Shown piece by piece: positions 1 to 10,279 of a DNA stretch of 64,000 nucleotides; the first letter of the stretch is position 1, and each line of letters starts with the position of its first letter. The stretch covers positions 1,116,001 through 1,180,000 of the forward strand of contig CP189843.1 in assembly GCA_050262155.1 (NCBI GenBank), given 5' to 3'. Below the pieces are notes generated by a model. That model was not told where the DNA came from, did not search any database, and was given only the letters and a program-made list of their open reading frames with translations. The stretch is from Parvimonas sp000223315. GTDB taxonomy: Bacteria; Bacillota; Clostridia; Tissierellales; Peptoniphilaceae. The translations under genes were made by a program, and so were the position numbers.

Positions 1-880
1 ATTGAGTATCCGCTTTTTCCTTCAAATTTGATCTTATTTCAGTTTCTATTTGTGGAAATAATAGTCTGTTATATCCATCAATAACCGCTTCTTTTAAAAA
101 TTTATGACAGAAGTTTTCATCATCCATACATAGTGCAAATAAAATCTCTCCGATATTTTTTTCGTCACTTAACTTTATAGAAACCTTTAGAGCTTTTTCC
201 TTTTCTCCTCTATTTATAGCAAGTATTCTATGTGCTGGAAGTTTAGAAATCTTTTCAGAAAATTCATAATACATATCATAAACATTATTCTCTTCTTTTC
301 CCTTTTCAGAGACTAAAATTCCATTTTTCTCGGCATCTTTTCTTAAAATATCTCTAAAATCTTTATCTTCAGAGATCATTTCTGCAATAATATCTAAAGC
401 ACCAGCCATAGCTTCATCAATATTTAAAACTTCTTTTTCTTCATTTATAAATTCTAAAACTTTTTGTTCAAAATTATTTTCATTAAGTTTTCTATCTAAA
501 ATTAAATCAGCAAGTGGTTTTAGACCTTTTTCCTTTGCAATAGTTGCTCTAGTTCTCTTTTTAGGTCTAAATGGAAGATATATATCCTCAACTTTTGAAA
601 GAGTTTCAGCATTTATAATCTCATTTTTTAATTCATCAGTCAACTCTCCAAGCTCGTCAATTAATCTTATAACATCTTCTTTTCTCTGTTCCAGATTTCT
701 TAAATATTGTAATTTTTGTTCTAAATTTCTAAGTATTTCATCATCTAAATTACCTGTGACTTCTTTTCTGTATCTTGCAATAAAAGGAATTGTATTTCCC
801 TCATCTATAAGTTTTACAGTATTTTCAACTTGACCTACTTTGATATTCAATTCTTTTGCAATTTGTTCAAAAATATTCAT
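1..880 (-). CDS. tex: Tex family RNA-binding transcription accessory protein (N-terminal part, runs off the window)
   Basis: The minus-strand frame from ATG at 878-880 stays open to base 1, giving the first 293 residues of a protein usually about 720 long. The start MNIFEQIAKELN, then IPFIARYRKE, YLPFRPKKRTRATIA and HRILAINRGE are typical of the Tex N-terminal helical and YqgF-adjacent region. The C-terminal helix-hairpin-helix and S1 RNA-binding domains lie outside the window. Tex proteins bind nucleic acid and influence transcription, and they are widespread in Gram-positives. A GAGAGG ribosome site precedes the ATG. Its own promoter was not recognised; the upstream lpdA unit ends in a terminator just ahead of it. 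Confidence 0.93.
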   Translation of the reverse strand, partial: MNIFEQIAKELNIKVGQVENTVKLIDEGNTIPFIARYRKEVTGNLDDEILRNLEQKLQYLRNLEQRKEDVIRLIDELGELTDELKNEIINAETLSKVEDIYLPFRPKKRTRATIAKEKGLKPLADLILDRKLNENNFEQKVLEFINEEKEVLNIDEAMAGALDIIAEMISEDKDFRDILRKDAEKNGILVSEKGKEENNVYDMYYEFSEKISKLPAHRILAINRGEKEKALKVSIKLSDEKNIGEILFALCMDDENFCHKFLKEAVIDGYNRLLFPQIETEIRSNLKEKADTQ

Positions 881-895
881 TCTTACCTCTCTACA

Positions 896-919
896 TAAAA
901 AAGGGAGCTTACGCTCCCT
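896..919 (-). terminator. Rho-independent terminator of lpdA
   Basis: A 7-bp stem (AGGGAGC / GCTCCCT, 902-908 and 913-919) with a four-base loop is followed on the minus strand by six T. It lies about 20 bases beyond the stop codon lpdA would reach if its frame were restored (938-940). This supports the longer, unshifted gene as the ancestral form. Confidence 0.88.
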
Positions 920-972
920 AAAATTCTAACAAAATAATTATTTTGCAGGTGCACTATGGATTGATTTTCCTT

Positions 973-2337
973 CTAATTGATGAATCGCTTCCATAAATGC
1001 TTCTGATAGAGTGGGTGAGCGTGAATCATCTTTCCTATTGATTCAACTCCCATATTATTTGCCATAGCAACAGTTCCTTCATGAATTAAGTCGTTTGCAT
1101 GAGGTCCGATAATATGGATACCTAAAATTCTCTTTAAGTCTTCAGTTGCAAGAACTTTTACAAAACCATCAGCCTCTCCTAATGAAACAGCTTTACCATT
1201 TCCACTGAACATAAATTTACTCTTAACATAAGGAATATTTTGAGCAATAACTTCTTCTTCAGTTAAACCAACTTGAGCAACTTCCGGTAAAGTAAATGTA
1301 CAAGCAGGAACGATATCTAAATTAATTTCAGGATGTTCTCCCATTAATTTTTCAACAACATGAATTGCTTGAGCACTTGCAACGTGAGCAAGTTGAACAT
1401 TTCCATAAACAACGTCACCAATAGCATAAATATGGTCAACATTTGTTTTAAATTCTTTATCAGTAACTACAGCTCCTCTTTCAGTAACAACTCCGGCTTT
1501 TTCGATTTCTAATCCATCAATATTAGCTTTTCTTCCTGTTGCTAAAAGAACCATTGTACCTTCAGCCTCTTCAACTTTATCTTTATCAACTCTGTTAGCT
1601 GTAACTTTTAATTTTCCGTTTTCTTCTTTAATTTCACTGGCACGAACTTTATTTACAATCTTAATTCCTGCTTTTTTGAAAATACTTGGAATTCTCTTTT
1701 GAATTTCTCCGTCAGTTGCAGGTAAAACACCATTAGTCATAACAGTTACCTTTGAACCGAATTGAGCATAAATACTTGCAAATTCCATTCCGATAACTCC
1801 ACCACCAACAACGATAAGTTCTTCAGGAATTTCTTTTAAATCTAAGAACTCATCACTTGTGATTACATTAGGTAAATCGGCTCCTGCAATTGGTGGAATA
1901 CTTGGTTTAGAACCTGTTGCAATAATTATGTAATCAGCTGTTACATCTTTTTCTGAACCATCATTCAATTTAACATGAATTGTATGTGGATCAACAAAAG
2001 AACCAAAACCTTTTAAGTATTCAATATTAGGATAAGAACCAATTAAAAATTCTACCCCACCTACGATTTTTTCAACAACTTCGCATTTTCTTTCATTAAG
2101 TCTTATTGGATCAATTTTACATTCGTCCATAAGTAAACCGAATTCTGCTTTTCTATGAATATTTTCCATAATTTCAGCATTTTTCCAAAGTGTTTTTGTA
2201 GGGATACATCCTCTATTTAAACAAGTACCACCTGGTCTATCAGCTTCAATAAGTACAACTTCTGCTCCCATTTGTGCAGCTCTAATAGCAGCCTCATATC
2301 CTCCTGGGCCCGCTCCAATAACAGCTATTTTAGTCAT
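973..2337 (-). CDS. lpdA: dihydrolipoyl dehydrogenase (E3), C-terminus frameshifted
   Basis: A flavoprotein that reoxidises dihydrolipoamide with NAD in 2-oxoacid dehydrogenase or glycine cleavage complexes. Visible are the N-terminal FAD motif GAGPGG, the redox disulfide GGTCLNRGCIPTK, a second dinucleotide motif GGGVIGME and ATGRKANIDG. The ATG at 2335-2337 has AAGGAG eight bases upstream, so it is preferred to the GTG three codons earlier. The frame ends at HAHPLYQKHLW. One missing base near 1009-1013 has replaced the family ending: shifting the frame gives TLSEAFMEAIHQLEGKS and so on, with a stop at 938-940. The catalytic His is kept, but the Glu of the His-Glu pair (HAHPTLSE) is lost. 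It has no lipoyl domain and no E1/E2 neighbours. Confidence 0.9.
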   Translation of the reverse strand: MTKIAVIGAGPGGYEAAIRAAQMGAEVVLIEADRPGGTCLNRGCIPTKTLWKNAEIMENIHRKAEFGLLMDECKIDPIRLNERKCEVVEKIVGGVEFLIGSYPNIEYLKGFGSFVDPHTIHVKLNDGSEKDVTADYIIIATGSKPSIPPIAGADLPNVITSDEFLDLKEIPEELIVVGGGVIGMEFASIYAQFGSKVTVMTNGVLPATDGEIQKRIPSIFKKAGIKIVNKVRASEIKEENGKLKVTANRVDKDKVEEAEGTMVLLATGRKANIDGLEIEKAGVVTERGAVVTDKEFKTNVDHIYAIGDVVYGNVQLAHVASAQAIHVVEKLMGEHPEINLDIVPACTFTLPEVAQVGLTEEEVIAQNIPYVKSKFMFSGNGKAVSLGEADGFVKVLATEDLKRILGIHIIGPHANDLIHEGTVAMANNMGVESIGKMIHAHPLYQKHLWKRFIN

Positions 2338-2382
2338 AAAACACACTCCTTAATTAGTTTTTTAAGTTTTCACTCACTTAAA

Positions 2383-2411
2383 ATTATATATCAAAAATAG
2401 ATTTTTTTCAA
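2383..2411 (-). promoter_or_regulatory. sigma-A promoter of lpdA
   Basis: On the minus strand TTGAAA (2406-2411), a 17-base spacer and TATAAT (2383-2388) lie about 45 bases ahead of the lpdA start. Confidence 0.75.
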
Positions 2412-2513
2412 GTTTTTAAATAAAATTGTTTTCATATTTCATTATTTTATTAGAGAATTTTTATAAAAATTATTTTTTCTATAAATAATATCTAACTAAC
2501 TCATAAAATACTA

Positions 2514-3164
2514 TTAGCTATTTTTCACAAATACAAATTTATTTTCTAAAGACATTTCTTCAACAAACCCATATCCATCTTTGTCAAATTTCTTTATGTC
2601 TTCAATATTTTCAATTTTATTTTTAGCCATAAAATTAAGCATCATTCCTCTAGCCTTCTTCGAAATTGTAGAATGTTTTTTTAGTTTTTCATCGACTTTT
2701 TCATAAAATTCAAAATCCAAAATTTGATTCTCTGAAATATACTTTTTTACTGTTTTTGAAAATTCATCACTTGCAAGATTAACAATAAAATCCGTATCTT
2801 TTAAAATTTTTTTTGCAATATCATCTTTCCAAAAATTATATAAATTTCCCATTTTTGTTTTCATAAGAAAATCAAGTCTATAAGGATTAATTAAATCAAA
2901 AGGTTTAATCACTCCATAAAGTGCAGAAATTATAATTAAATGCTCCTTTATATACTCCAAATCGCAATTGTCAAACTCTTCTCTTTTTATATTTTTATAA
3001 CACATTCCATCATACATATAAAAAGCCTTGCAATAATCTTTTGAAACCAAAACTTCCGGAATATTCTTTAAAATTTCATTTGTTTTATCAGAAAAATCAA
3101 GTCCTGAAGAAAATCTCTCACAAGTTTTAGAAATTGTCTTTGCAGGTGATAAAATTATTTTCAT
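2514..3164 (-). CDS. yaaA: YaaA/DUF328 family peroxide-stress protein
   Basis: 216 residues beginning MKIILSPAKT, the family's signature start. LYGVIKPFDLINPYRLDF, NLASDEFSK and KKARGMMLNFM follow as in other YaaA proteins. The E. coli member (about 258 residues) limits iron-driven oxidative damage and binds DNA; the molecular role here is inferred only from family membership. This copy is about 40 residues shorter, missing sequence between residues 35 and 45 of the alignment, while the conserved C-terminal block is intact. It starts 15 bases after the restored stop of the ABC gene at 3180, with AAGGAG inside that gap, so the two were probably co-transcribed. Confidence 0.87.
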   Translation of the reverse strand: MKIILSPAKTISKTCERFSSGLDFSDKTNEILKNIPEVLVSKDYCKAFYMYDGMCYKNIKREEFDNCDLEYIKEHLIIISALYGVIKPFDLINPYRLDFLMKTKMGNLYNFWKDDIAKKILKDTDFIVNLASDEFSKTVKKYISENQILDFEFYEKVDEKLKKHSTISKKARGMMLNFMAKNKIENIEDIKKFDKDGYGFVEEMSLENKFVFVKNS

Positions 3165-3179
3165 ATTCTCTCCTTAAAT

Positions 3180-4799
3180 CTATTTTTCAAGATCTATTAA
3201 CTTATTACAAATAGATAATGGTAATTTTCTATGAGTTATTATTAATATTATCTTATCTTTACTGATTTTTTTTCAATATTTTTTACAACTTCCTGTTCTG
3301 TTTCGAAATCTAAAGCAGAAGTAAATTCATCTAAAATCAACAAATTAGAATTTTTATACAAAGCTCTCGCAAGTGCAATTCTCTGCTTTTCCCCACCTGA
3401 AACATTTTTCCCTTTAATTCCAATTTCAAAATCTCCATCTTTTTTTCCGTTAAACTTTTTAACCTGTGATAATTCAGTAGAAATTTCAAAATTATCTTCA
3501 TCAAAATTATCAAAAGTTATATTTTCCTTTAATGAACCTTTAAATAAAAAGGCATCTTGTTCAAGATATGAAATTAAATTGTAGTAAGAAGTTCTGTTTA
3601 TATTTTTTAAATCTATCCCATTTATTGTAATTTTACCATTGTAATTTAAAATCCTCTTTAAAAGCAAATCTATTAAGGTGCTTTTACCCGAACCTGACGG
3701 ACCTATAATTCCTATAATATCTCCCTTTTCCATTTCTGTATTAAAATTTTTAAATATATAATTTTTTTCGTCATAAGAAAAAGTGAGATTCTCAACTTTT
3801 ATAGTATCTATGCTTGAAATAGCCTCTTTTTTATCTTCAACTTCTGCACTATCAACAAATTCTAAAATTCTATCACTCATTCCAAGAGTTACCTGAACTC
3901 CTGAAACCCAATCTGATAAATTTCTCATTGGCTCATAAAGATATCCCAAATAAAAATAAAACGCAAACAATGAACCTAAAGACATATTTCCTGAATTCAC
4001 TTCCCATTGCTCCAAAAAGTAATATTACAATTGGTAAAAGTACTACAATAAGTCCTGTAAGTCCATATCCTATTGCGGTATATTTCTTAATGTTCTTTAA
4101 ATAAATTTCATATTTTTTTATATTTTCCCTAAACTTATTTAAAAAGAATTTTTCTTTCCCAAAAATTTTTATTTGGAAAATTCCATCAGTATATTCCTTT
4201 ACGCTTTCCGTTACTAATGCAAAATGTTCTCTTTCATCTTTACTATTCTTTCTTATGGCACTATCAACCTTTTTAAAAAATATTGTATAAATTGGAATTA
4301 CAAACAAAACGATAATTGCAAGTTTAAAAGACATATAAAACATAAGTCCCATAACTATTGAAATATTAAGAACATTCAAAAACAACATTGGAAGTCCTAT
4401 ACTAATATCTTCACTTACAGTTTCGCAATCATGTAAAATTCTTGAAGTTAAATCACTCGGATTTTGTTTATAATATTCTGGGGATTTATCCAAAGCACCT
4501 TTTAACATAATACTTCTAAAATAATTCATATATTCAACCCTATATGTGTGCCACTTATAATTCTGATACGAATCAAAAAATGCTTGCAGTATTCCCAAAA
4601 CTATGAGCAAAATTCCAAAATTTAAAACTTTAGAAAAATCTTCTCTATTTTGAACCATATTAACCAGTCTTCCTATCATATATGGAGCAACAGCATACAA
4701 AATAACAGAAAATGCACAAAGTAAAGTTATTTTGAACCTTCTAACTCTATATTCTCCTATGTAAGACATAAGTTTTAAATAATTTTTTATACTATTCAT
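3180..4799 (-). pseudogene. ABC exporter half-transporter (TMD-NBD), broken by two frameshifts
   Basis: Two overlapping frames together make one protein of about 540 residues: a six-helix exporter domain (start MNSIKNYLKLMSYIGEYR) and a nucleotide-binding domain with Walker A GPSGSGKST, signature VSGGEKQRIALARAL and D-loop DEFTSALD. The frame slips near 4008 (one extra base in GGAGCAATGGG) and again in an eight-A run at 3266-3273. Beyond the second slip the H-loop (IITHRKLP) and the end DLEK can be read in another frame, to 3180. The ATG at 4797-4799 has GGGAG upstream. Substrate unknown. If the shifts are real, the NBD is detached and lacks its H-loop, so the gene is inactive. The alternative is sequencing error. 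Confidence 0.82.
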
Positions 4800-4853
4800 G
4801 GCATCTCCCATTTCTTTAAATTATAAGTATTATATAATATTAATCGCAATAGT

Positions 4854-4883
4854 ATTATAACACTTGACTTTAATATAAGTCAA
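4854..4883 (-). promoter_or_regulatory. promoter with overlapping inverted repeat, upstream of the ABC-yaaA unit
   Basis: TTGACT (4878-4883), an 18-base spacer and an extended -10 TGTTATAAT (TATAAT at 4854-4859) are present on the minus strand. The -35 lies in an inverted repeat TTGACTT-N6-AAGTCAA (4864-4883), a plausible operator for a dimeric repressor such as a MarR-type regulator. No such regulator is encoded nearby. Confidence 0.7.
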
Positions 4884-4938
4884 TTTATCATTTGAAATCT
4901 CAAATTTTCAATATCAATATAGTATTTTTAAAATAATT

Positions 4939-6751
4939 TTAACAAAAAAGTCTAAATTCTAAATAGAATCTAGACTTCATTCTAATTATATCTCTCTGCC
5001 TGTGATAATATAATTCCTTATATTCTAAAGAATTTTCGATGAGCTCATTATGATTTCCGAAATGAATTTTTCCATCTTTCATAAACCATATTTCATCAGC
5101 AATATGAACTGATGCCATTCTATGAGAAATCATAAATATTATTTTATCTTCTTTTATATTTTTTTTTAAAATTTTATAAACAGAATTTTCTTTTTCAATA
5201 TCAAGACTTCCTGTAGGTTCATCTAAAACCAGTATAGGACTGCTCTTATAAATTGCCCTTAAGATTGCAATTAGTTGAGCTTGACCTCCTGACAATTCAA
5301 TATTTCCATCATCAAGCTCAACTCCGAGTTTATCATCTAAATTAATTTTAAAATCTTCTTTCTTTATACCGAGTTTACCAACAATTTTAAAAATTTCCTC
5401 ATCTACGATGTATTTTTCGTCTTCATTTTCAATTAATTTACAGCAAATATTTTCTCTTAAAGTTATATCATCAATCAACTTAAAGTCTTGGAAAATTGTA
5501 CTTATATACTTATTTTCAGTTTTCATTTCATAAATAGACTTTCCGTCATAAGTTAAACTTCCTTTTGAAGCCTCATAAAGTCCTGAAATAAGTTTTATTA
5601 AAGTACTTTTCCCTGCTCCGTTTTCTCCAATAATTACTACAATTTTAGGTTTTTTTACTTCAAATGAGATATCATTTAGAACATAATTTTCACAATCTAT
5701 ATATTTAAAGTAAATGTTTTTTGCAATTAATCCCAAATCTTTACTCTCAACACTTCTCTCTACATTTTTCCCAATGTCAAATTCAATGAAATCCAAAACA
5801 GGAATGGTATATTTTGAAAATCTGTCTAAATCAATTATATTCTCAGAAAATTCATTCATACTGTTAGTAAATTTTAGTATACCTACCACAGTAAAACTAA
5901 AATCAGAAAAGCTGATTTCATTTTTATAAACCCTACTTGCACTAAAAATTATTACAAATAAAGTACAGATAATTGAATTTATAACTTCAATTATATTTAC
6001 AATAGCCTTATTTCTATAAAAAGGCTTAAAACATTTTAATATATCTTTTATAGTTTTAGAAAATTTATTATCTATGAAACTTTCAAATTCATTTGATTTT
6101 ATATCTAATACATCATCTCTATTCAAAACCATATAGCTATAATACCAATATTTTCTATTTATCGGAGATAAATTTTCATAAAATTTACTCTCTTCCTTAC
6201 TGTATTTTTTTTTTCTTTGCAAATATATTTATAACAAATAGGATAAGTAATACTATACTTAGATAGAAAGAAAAATATCCTATTGCAATAAAAGTTGTTA
6301 TCATAATGGAAATATGTTCTATACTTTTTACAATTGCCTCTAATAAATTTTCAAGACAGTATTGATTTCTAAGGGAAAATCTTGCTCTTTCTTGTAAATT
6401 ATGAAAAGCAGGACTTTCTAAATTAAAATAATCTATTTCCGTTGATTTTTTCAGAAGTTCTTTCTCCATTTTAAGTAAATACTCTCTTGCAGAGTATTGT
6501 ACTTTCCACTTTAATACTTCTTTAAAAATTCTTAATACAACAAAAAAAATAGCCTCAAAAATCAATTTTATAGAAATATTTCTAATATTTCCAATTTGTA
6601 AATATTCTGTAAAATCTCTAACCATAAATAAAGCTAGTAAAGTCAACAGAATATTAATTAAAATATCAATTGAAATTCTATAAATAAATTTCTTATCTAT
6701 TTTAAAAGACAATTTTAAAAATCTGAAAATAGTTTTAAATGAATTAATCAT
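4939..6751 (-). pseudogene. ABC exporter half-transporter, peptide-export type, one frameshift
   Basis: An N-terminal membrane part (ATG at 6749-6751, start MINSFKTIFRFLKLSF) and the following membrane/ATPase part lie in two frames joined at a ten-T run (6205-6214). Joined, they give a protein of about 600 residues with Walker A GENGAGKST, signature ELSGGQAQLIAILRA, Walker B VLDEPTGSLD and H-loop ISHRMASV. The ENGAGKST loop and helix layout resemble ABC proteins in lantibiotic or peptide export clusters (inference). It overlaps the preceding ABC gene by a few bases, so the two were probably partners of one heterodimer. The last codons run into the terminator hairpin at 4949-4977. Confidence 0.8.
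4944..4977 (-). terminator. Rho-independent terminator of the ABC exporter pair
   Basis: AAGTCTA / TAGACTT outer stem with an additional ATTCT / AGAAT inner stem, then six T on the minus strand. The stem overlaps the last codons of the ABC gene ending at 4939. Confidence 0.75.
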
Positions 6752-8509
6752 TTTTATCACCTACTTTCAATTTAAACATATTTTTAGTCAATTCTTTTAA
6801 GTATCTATAATATTCAGATCTTTCAATTAATTCAAAATGAGAACCTGAATCCAAAATTTTTCCATTACTTAAAATATAAATTTTATCCACAATATTAGAA
6901 ACAGCCAATCTATGAGAAATAATAATAAATCCCTTTGTCTTTTCTTCAAGAGATAATCTGTTATAAAAATCCATTTCTTTTTTTGCGTCAAGTGCAGATG
7001 TAGGTTCGTCTAATTAATTAACATCGTTCCACTTTTAACTAATGCTCTTAGAATAGTCAGCATTTGTAATTGACCACCTGAAGGTTCAAAAACATCATCA
7101 AAAAACTCTTTTCCAAATCTGGTATTCAAATCTATCAATTTCCCATTTACATTGTCAAGTTTACAACTTTCTAAATATTCTTCGACATATTTTTCTTCAT
7201 TATTTTTTACATTATTAAACCCGAATAAATTTTCTTTAAGTGTACCTGCAAAAAAATGTGAATTTTGAAAAACAGCTGAAAAATAAACAAGTCTTTCTTT
7301 TGCTGAAACTTCTTTCCCATTAATGAGAATTTTTCCGCTTGTTTGATTGTAAATACCCATAATTACTTTTATAAGTGTACTCTTTCCAGCCCCATTTTCT
7401 CCAATTATTCCAATTTTATCGAAAGATGAAAACTCCATATTTATATTTTCTAAACTGTATTTATCAGCATTTGGATATTTAAAGTAAATATTTTTAAGTT
7501 CAAAGGATGCTTCTTTATTTTCCATATTGGCATTTTTACTTTTTAAACTATTTTCTTCTAAATGTAAAAGGTATTTATCAAACATTTTTATATTTTTCTT
7601 TTTAAATCGGATATAATTCTCAAAGTTTCCTTTTCATTAGTTACAAAAAGTTGATATATACTGAAAACTATGAAAATTGTAGAAATAGAAATGGAATTAA
7701 TACTAAATAAGTATATCAACATTCCAATTGTAAAAATATCAGTTATAATTTCCAAAAATATTGAAATTATACCTAATTTTATACCTAAATTGGTTTTATT
7801 TCTTATAATAGCCATCGCTTCATTAAAAATTTTCTCATATCTCTTTAAGATTAGATTTCCTAAATTAAATATACGAATATCCTTTCCATATTCATTTCTC
7901 ATACTAAAATTATTGTAATATTCAAGTTTTGTCAATACATTTCCTTGCTCTAAATCTGTATCCAAGTCAAATTCAAATTCATTTTTTTTTCTCTTAGAGG
8001 ATATGCTCTCCAAGTTGAATTAAAAAAGTAAAAACTACAATGTAAAAAGAAGTTTTAGAAATAATCAAGCCTGAAAAAATAAGCAACACAAAAATAGGAA
8101 TAAAATTTATTAAATCCATTAAAATTGCACTAAAGCCTGCATTATCATAAGCTAAAAAATTCCAAGCTCTATTCATTGAATATTCAAATTTAGGATTTTC
8201 AATATCTTCCATATTCTTTTGTAAAATTGAGTTATTCAGTTTTCTTGCTAACTTAAATCTAAAACGAACTACTTCATAAGATAGCTTTGAAAATAAAATA
8301 CTTGACATAATTTTAGAAAATATAATTATAGCAAACAAAAAAAGTATAATAACGATAAATTTATTATAACTATATATTTTATTTTCGACTAAAGAAAAAA
8401 TATATCCAAAATAATAAGCATCTAAAAAATATGCAACTATAAAACAAATATTATAAATCAAAATTTTAAAAATATTTTTTCTAATAAAAGGTAATACTAA
8501 ATTTTTCAT
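6744..8509 (-). pseudogene. ABC exporter half-transporter, broken by three frameshifts
   Basis: Four consecutive open segments (about 8509-7994, 8013-7588, 7585-7010, 6974-6744) each hold a successive part of one exporter. They are the first membrane helices, the rest of the membrane domain, an ATPase part with Walker A GENGAGKST and signature EPSGGQLQML, and the end with H-loop ISHRLAVS. Frame changes sit near 8012, near 7590 in an A-rich run, and near 7012, where the Walker B reads LIN-stop in frame and DEPTSALDAKKE one frame over. The ATG at 8507-8509 has GGAG six bases upstream. It is the first gene of the unit behind the promoter at 8538 and the likely heterodimer partner of the gene at 4939-6751. 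Substrate unknown. Confidence 0.82.
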
Positions 8510-8537
8510 AAATTTCTCCAAATAAATTGCTACCCTG

Positions 8538-8566
8538 ATTATATAAAAAAATTACATAGACGTCAA
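8538..8566 (-). promoter_or_regulatory. sigma-A promoter of the decayed ABC exporter pair
   Basis: TTGACG (8561-8566), a 17-base spacer and TATAAT (8538-8543) on the minus strand, about 30 bases ahead of the ABC start codon. Confidence 0.8.
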
Positions 8567-8573
8567 CTTATAC

Positions 8574-8599
8574 AAAAAATAGCACCGAGGTGCTATTTT
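8574..8599 (-). terminator. Rho-independent terminator of the nrdD-nrdG-CDF operon
   Basis: AAATAGCACC / GGTGCTATTT stem followed by six T on the minus strand. The CDF stop codon lies in the stem. Confidence 0.85.
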
Positions 8600-9770
8600 A
8601 AAAATATTCATATAAAATTGTTATTGAAGTTTTTAGTTCTTCATCATAATTTTTTATCAGTTCTTCAAGCTCTGATTTTAAACTATTTTCGTCAAAATTT
8701 TTATCTAATTTGTTTCCGTCTAATGCTAATTGCAATCCTACAAAGTATTTATCTCCTTGTTTGTAAATTGCAAAGTCATGCATTGATTTTATATAGCTAA
8801 ACTTGTTTTTCCAATTTTCAGTAATTTCTTTTAATTCAATTTCTCTTTCCGTAAAGTTTCCCCCGACCGGTTCAACATGGATTACCAATACAATTTCATA
8901 TTTTTCATAAATTTCTTTTTCAATCAAACTCATAAGATTATGAGCTTTGATTAAACTCATTTCCGAATCAACTTCAACATCAACAGTTGCTATTGTTTTA
9001 AGATGTCCATATCTATGAAAAGTGTAATTGTGTATTCCCAAAATTTCTTTGTGCTTTTCAATGTCTGTCAAAACTGACTTTATCAATTCTACACTTGGTG
9101 CTTCTCCAATAAGTTGGCTAATTGTTTCCTTTGCCAAAGAGAAACCTGAGAATAGAATAAATGCAGAAACAATTAGACCTACAACTCCATCAACCGGAAA
9201 AGTAGTATAGTTAGCAAAAATCATTGCAATTAAAACAACTGAAGTTGTAAAAACATCGCTCAAACAGTCAATTGAGGTTGCCTTTAAAATACTTGAATCT
9301 ATTGCTTTAGAAAGTTTTCTATTGAATAAACTCATCCAAAGTTTTATAAAAATAGAAATCACTAAAAAAGCAATTCCTATTTTCCCCATAATAATTTTTT
9401 CAGGATTTATAATTCTTTCTACAGATGTCTTTGCAAATTGAACTCCTACAATCATAACCATCATTGAGATTATTAAGGTAGTTATATATTCAACTCTTCC
9501 ATGTCCATAAGGATGATCCTTATCCGGAGGTGCAGAAGAAAATTTAAAACCTAAAACTGTTGCAAAGGAATAAATTGCATCCGAGAAATTATTTACTGCA
9601 TCAGCAGTTATTGAAACTGAATTTGCTAAAATTCCAATTACAAATTTTGATACTCCCAAAGTAACATTTAAAAATGTTCCTATCATTCCTGAAAGATATC
9701 CGACTTTTTTTCTATCATATTTATCTGTATTTTCTATTTTTGAAATATTCAATATTTTTTTCTCTAACAT
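8598..9770 (-). CDS. cation diffusion facilitator (CDF) family metal exporter
   Basis: 390 residues with about six membrane helices in the first 215. The transport-site aspartates are in TADAVNNFSD (helix II) and TSIDCLSD (helix V), and DHPYGHGRVEY is the family motif between them. The cytoplasmic part contains a CDF dimerisation domain (GHLKTIATVDVEVD, LVIHVEP) plus roughly 90 extra C-terminal residues. CDF proteins expel Zn, Mn, Fe or Co in exchange for protons. Asn/Asp in helix II makes Mn or Fe as plausible as Zn, so the metal is left open. It starts two bases after nrdG and is the last gene of the nrdD operon. Confidence 0.9.
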   Translation of the reverse strand: MLEKKILNISKIENTDKYDRKKVGYLSGMIGTFLNVTLGVSKFVIGILANSVSITADAVNNFSDAIYSFATVLGFKFSSAPPDKDHPYGHGRVEYITTLIISMMVMIVGVQFAKTSVERIINPEKIIMGKIGIAFLVISIFIKLWMSLFNRKLSKAIDSSILKATSIDCLSDVFTTSVVLIAMIFANYTTFPVDGVVGLIVSAFILFSGFSLAKETISQLIGEAPSVELIKSVLTDIEKHKEILGIHNYTFHRYGHLKTIATVDVEVDSEMSLIKAHNLMSLIEKEIYEKYEIVLVIHVEPVGGNFTEREIELKEITENWKNKFSYIKSMHDFAIYKQGDKYFVGLQLALDGNKLDKNFDENSLKSELEELIKNYDEELKTSITILYEYF

Positions 9771-9772
9771 AT

Positions 9773-10267
9773 TTACTCCATAAACAGTACAATATTTCCG
9801 GTTTCAATTGTCTTTTTTATGTCTATAATTCTTTGGTTTGAAGAACCTCGAAATTTCAAAGTTAAGTCTTTTAATCTATAATCAAATCTTCCATCAACTA
9901 AAACATCACATTCTTTTAAAAGCTCAAATCTGTCATCATCTTCAAGAATTTCCTCAAAGGTATATCCCGAATAAATCCAAATATTTTTATTTACACTTTT
10001 TTTTATATCCCTTACAATTTCAAGGAGCTCTTTTGCATTTTGCATCGGTTCTCCACCAAGCAAAGTAAGACCAGAAACATTTTTATCACGCAAATAGTCT
10101 ATTACTAAATTAGTAGTTTCTTTTGTCCAAAGCTCCCCAAAATTGAAATCCATATATTTTCTATTAAAACAATCTTTACAATTATGTGTACAGCCAGTTA
10201 CGAAAATACTAGTTCTGATACCAACACCATTTGCAACATCATAAGCTCTTATCTGACCATATCTCAT
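9773..10267 (-). CDS. nrdG: anaerobic ribonucleotide reductase activating protein (radical SAM)
   Basis: 164 residues. The iron-sulfur motif CTHNCKDC (CX3CX2C) coordinates the 4Fe-4S cluster that cleaves S-adenosylmethionine. MRYGQIRAYDVANGVGIR at the start and LLGGEPMQN match NrdG. It generates the glycyl radical on NrdD. The gene lies 12 bases downstream of nrdD and two bases upstream of the CDF gene, all on one transcript. Confidence 0.96.
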   Translation of the reverse strand: MRYGQIRAYDVANGVGIRTSIFVTGCTHNCKDCFNRKYMDFNFGELWTKETTNLVIDYLRDKNVSGLTLLGGEPMQNAKELLEIVRDIKKSVNKNIWIYSGYTFEEILEDDDRFELLKECDVLVDGRFDYRLKDLTLKFRGSSNQRIIDIKKTIETGNIVLFME

Positions 10268-10279
10268 ATTAATCCCTCA

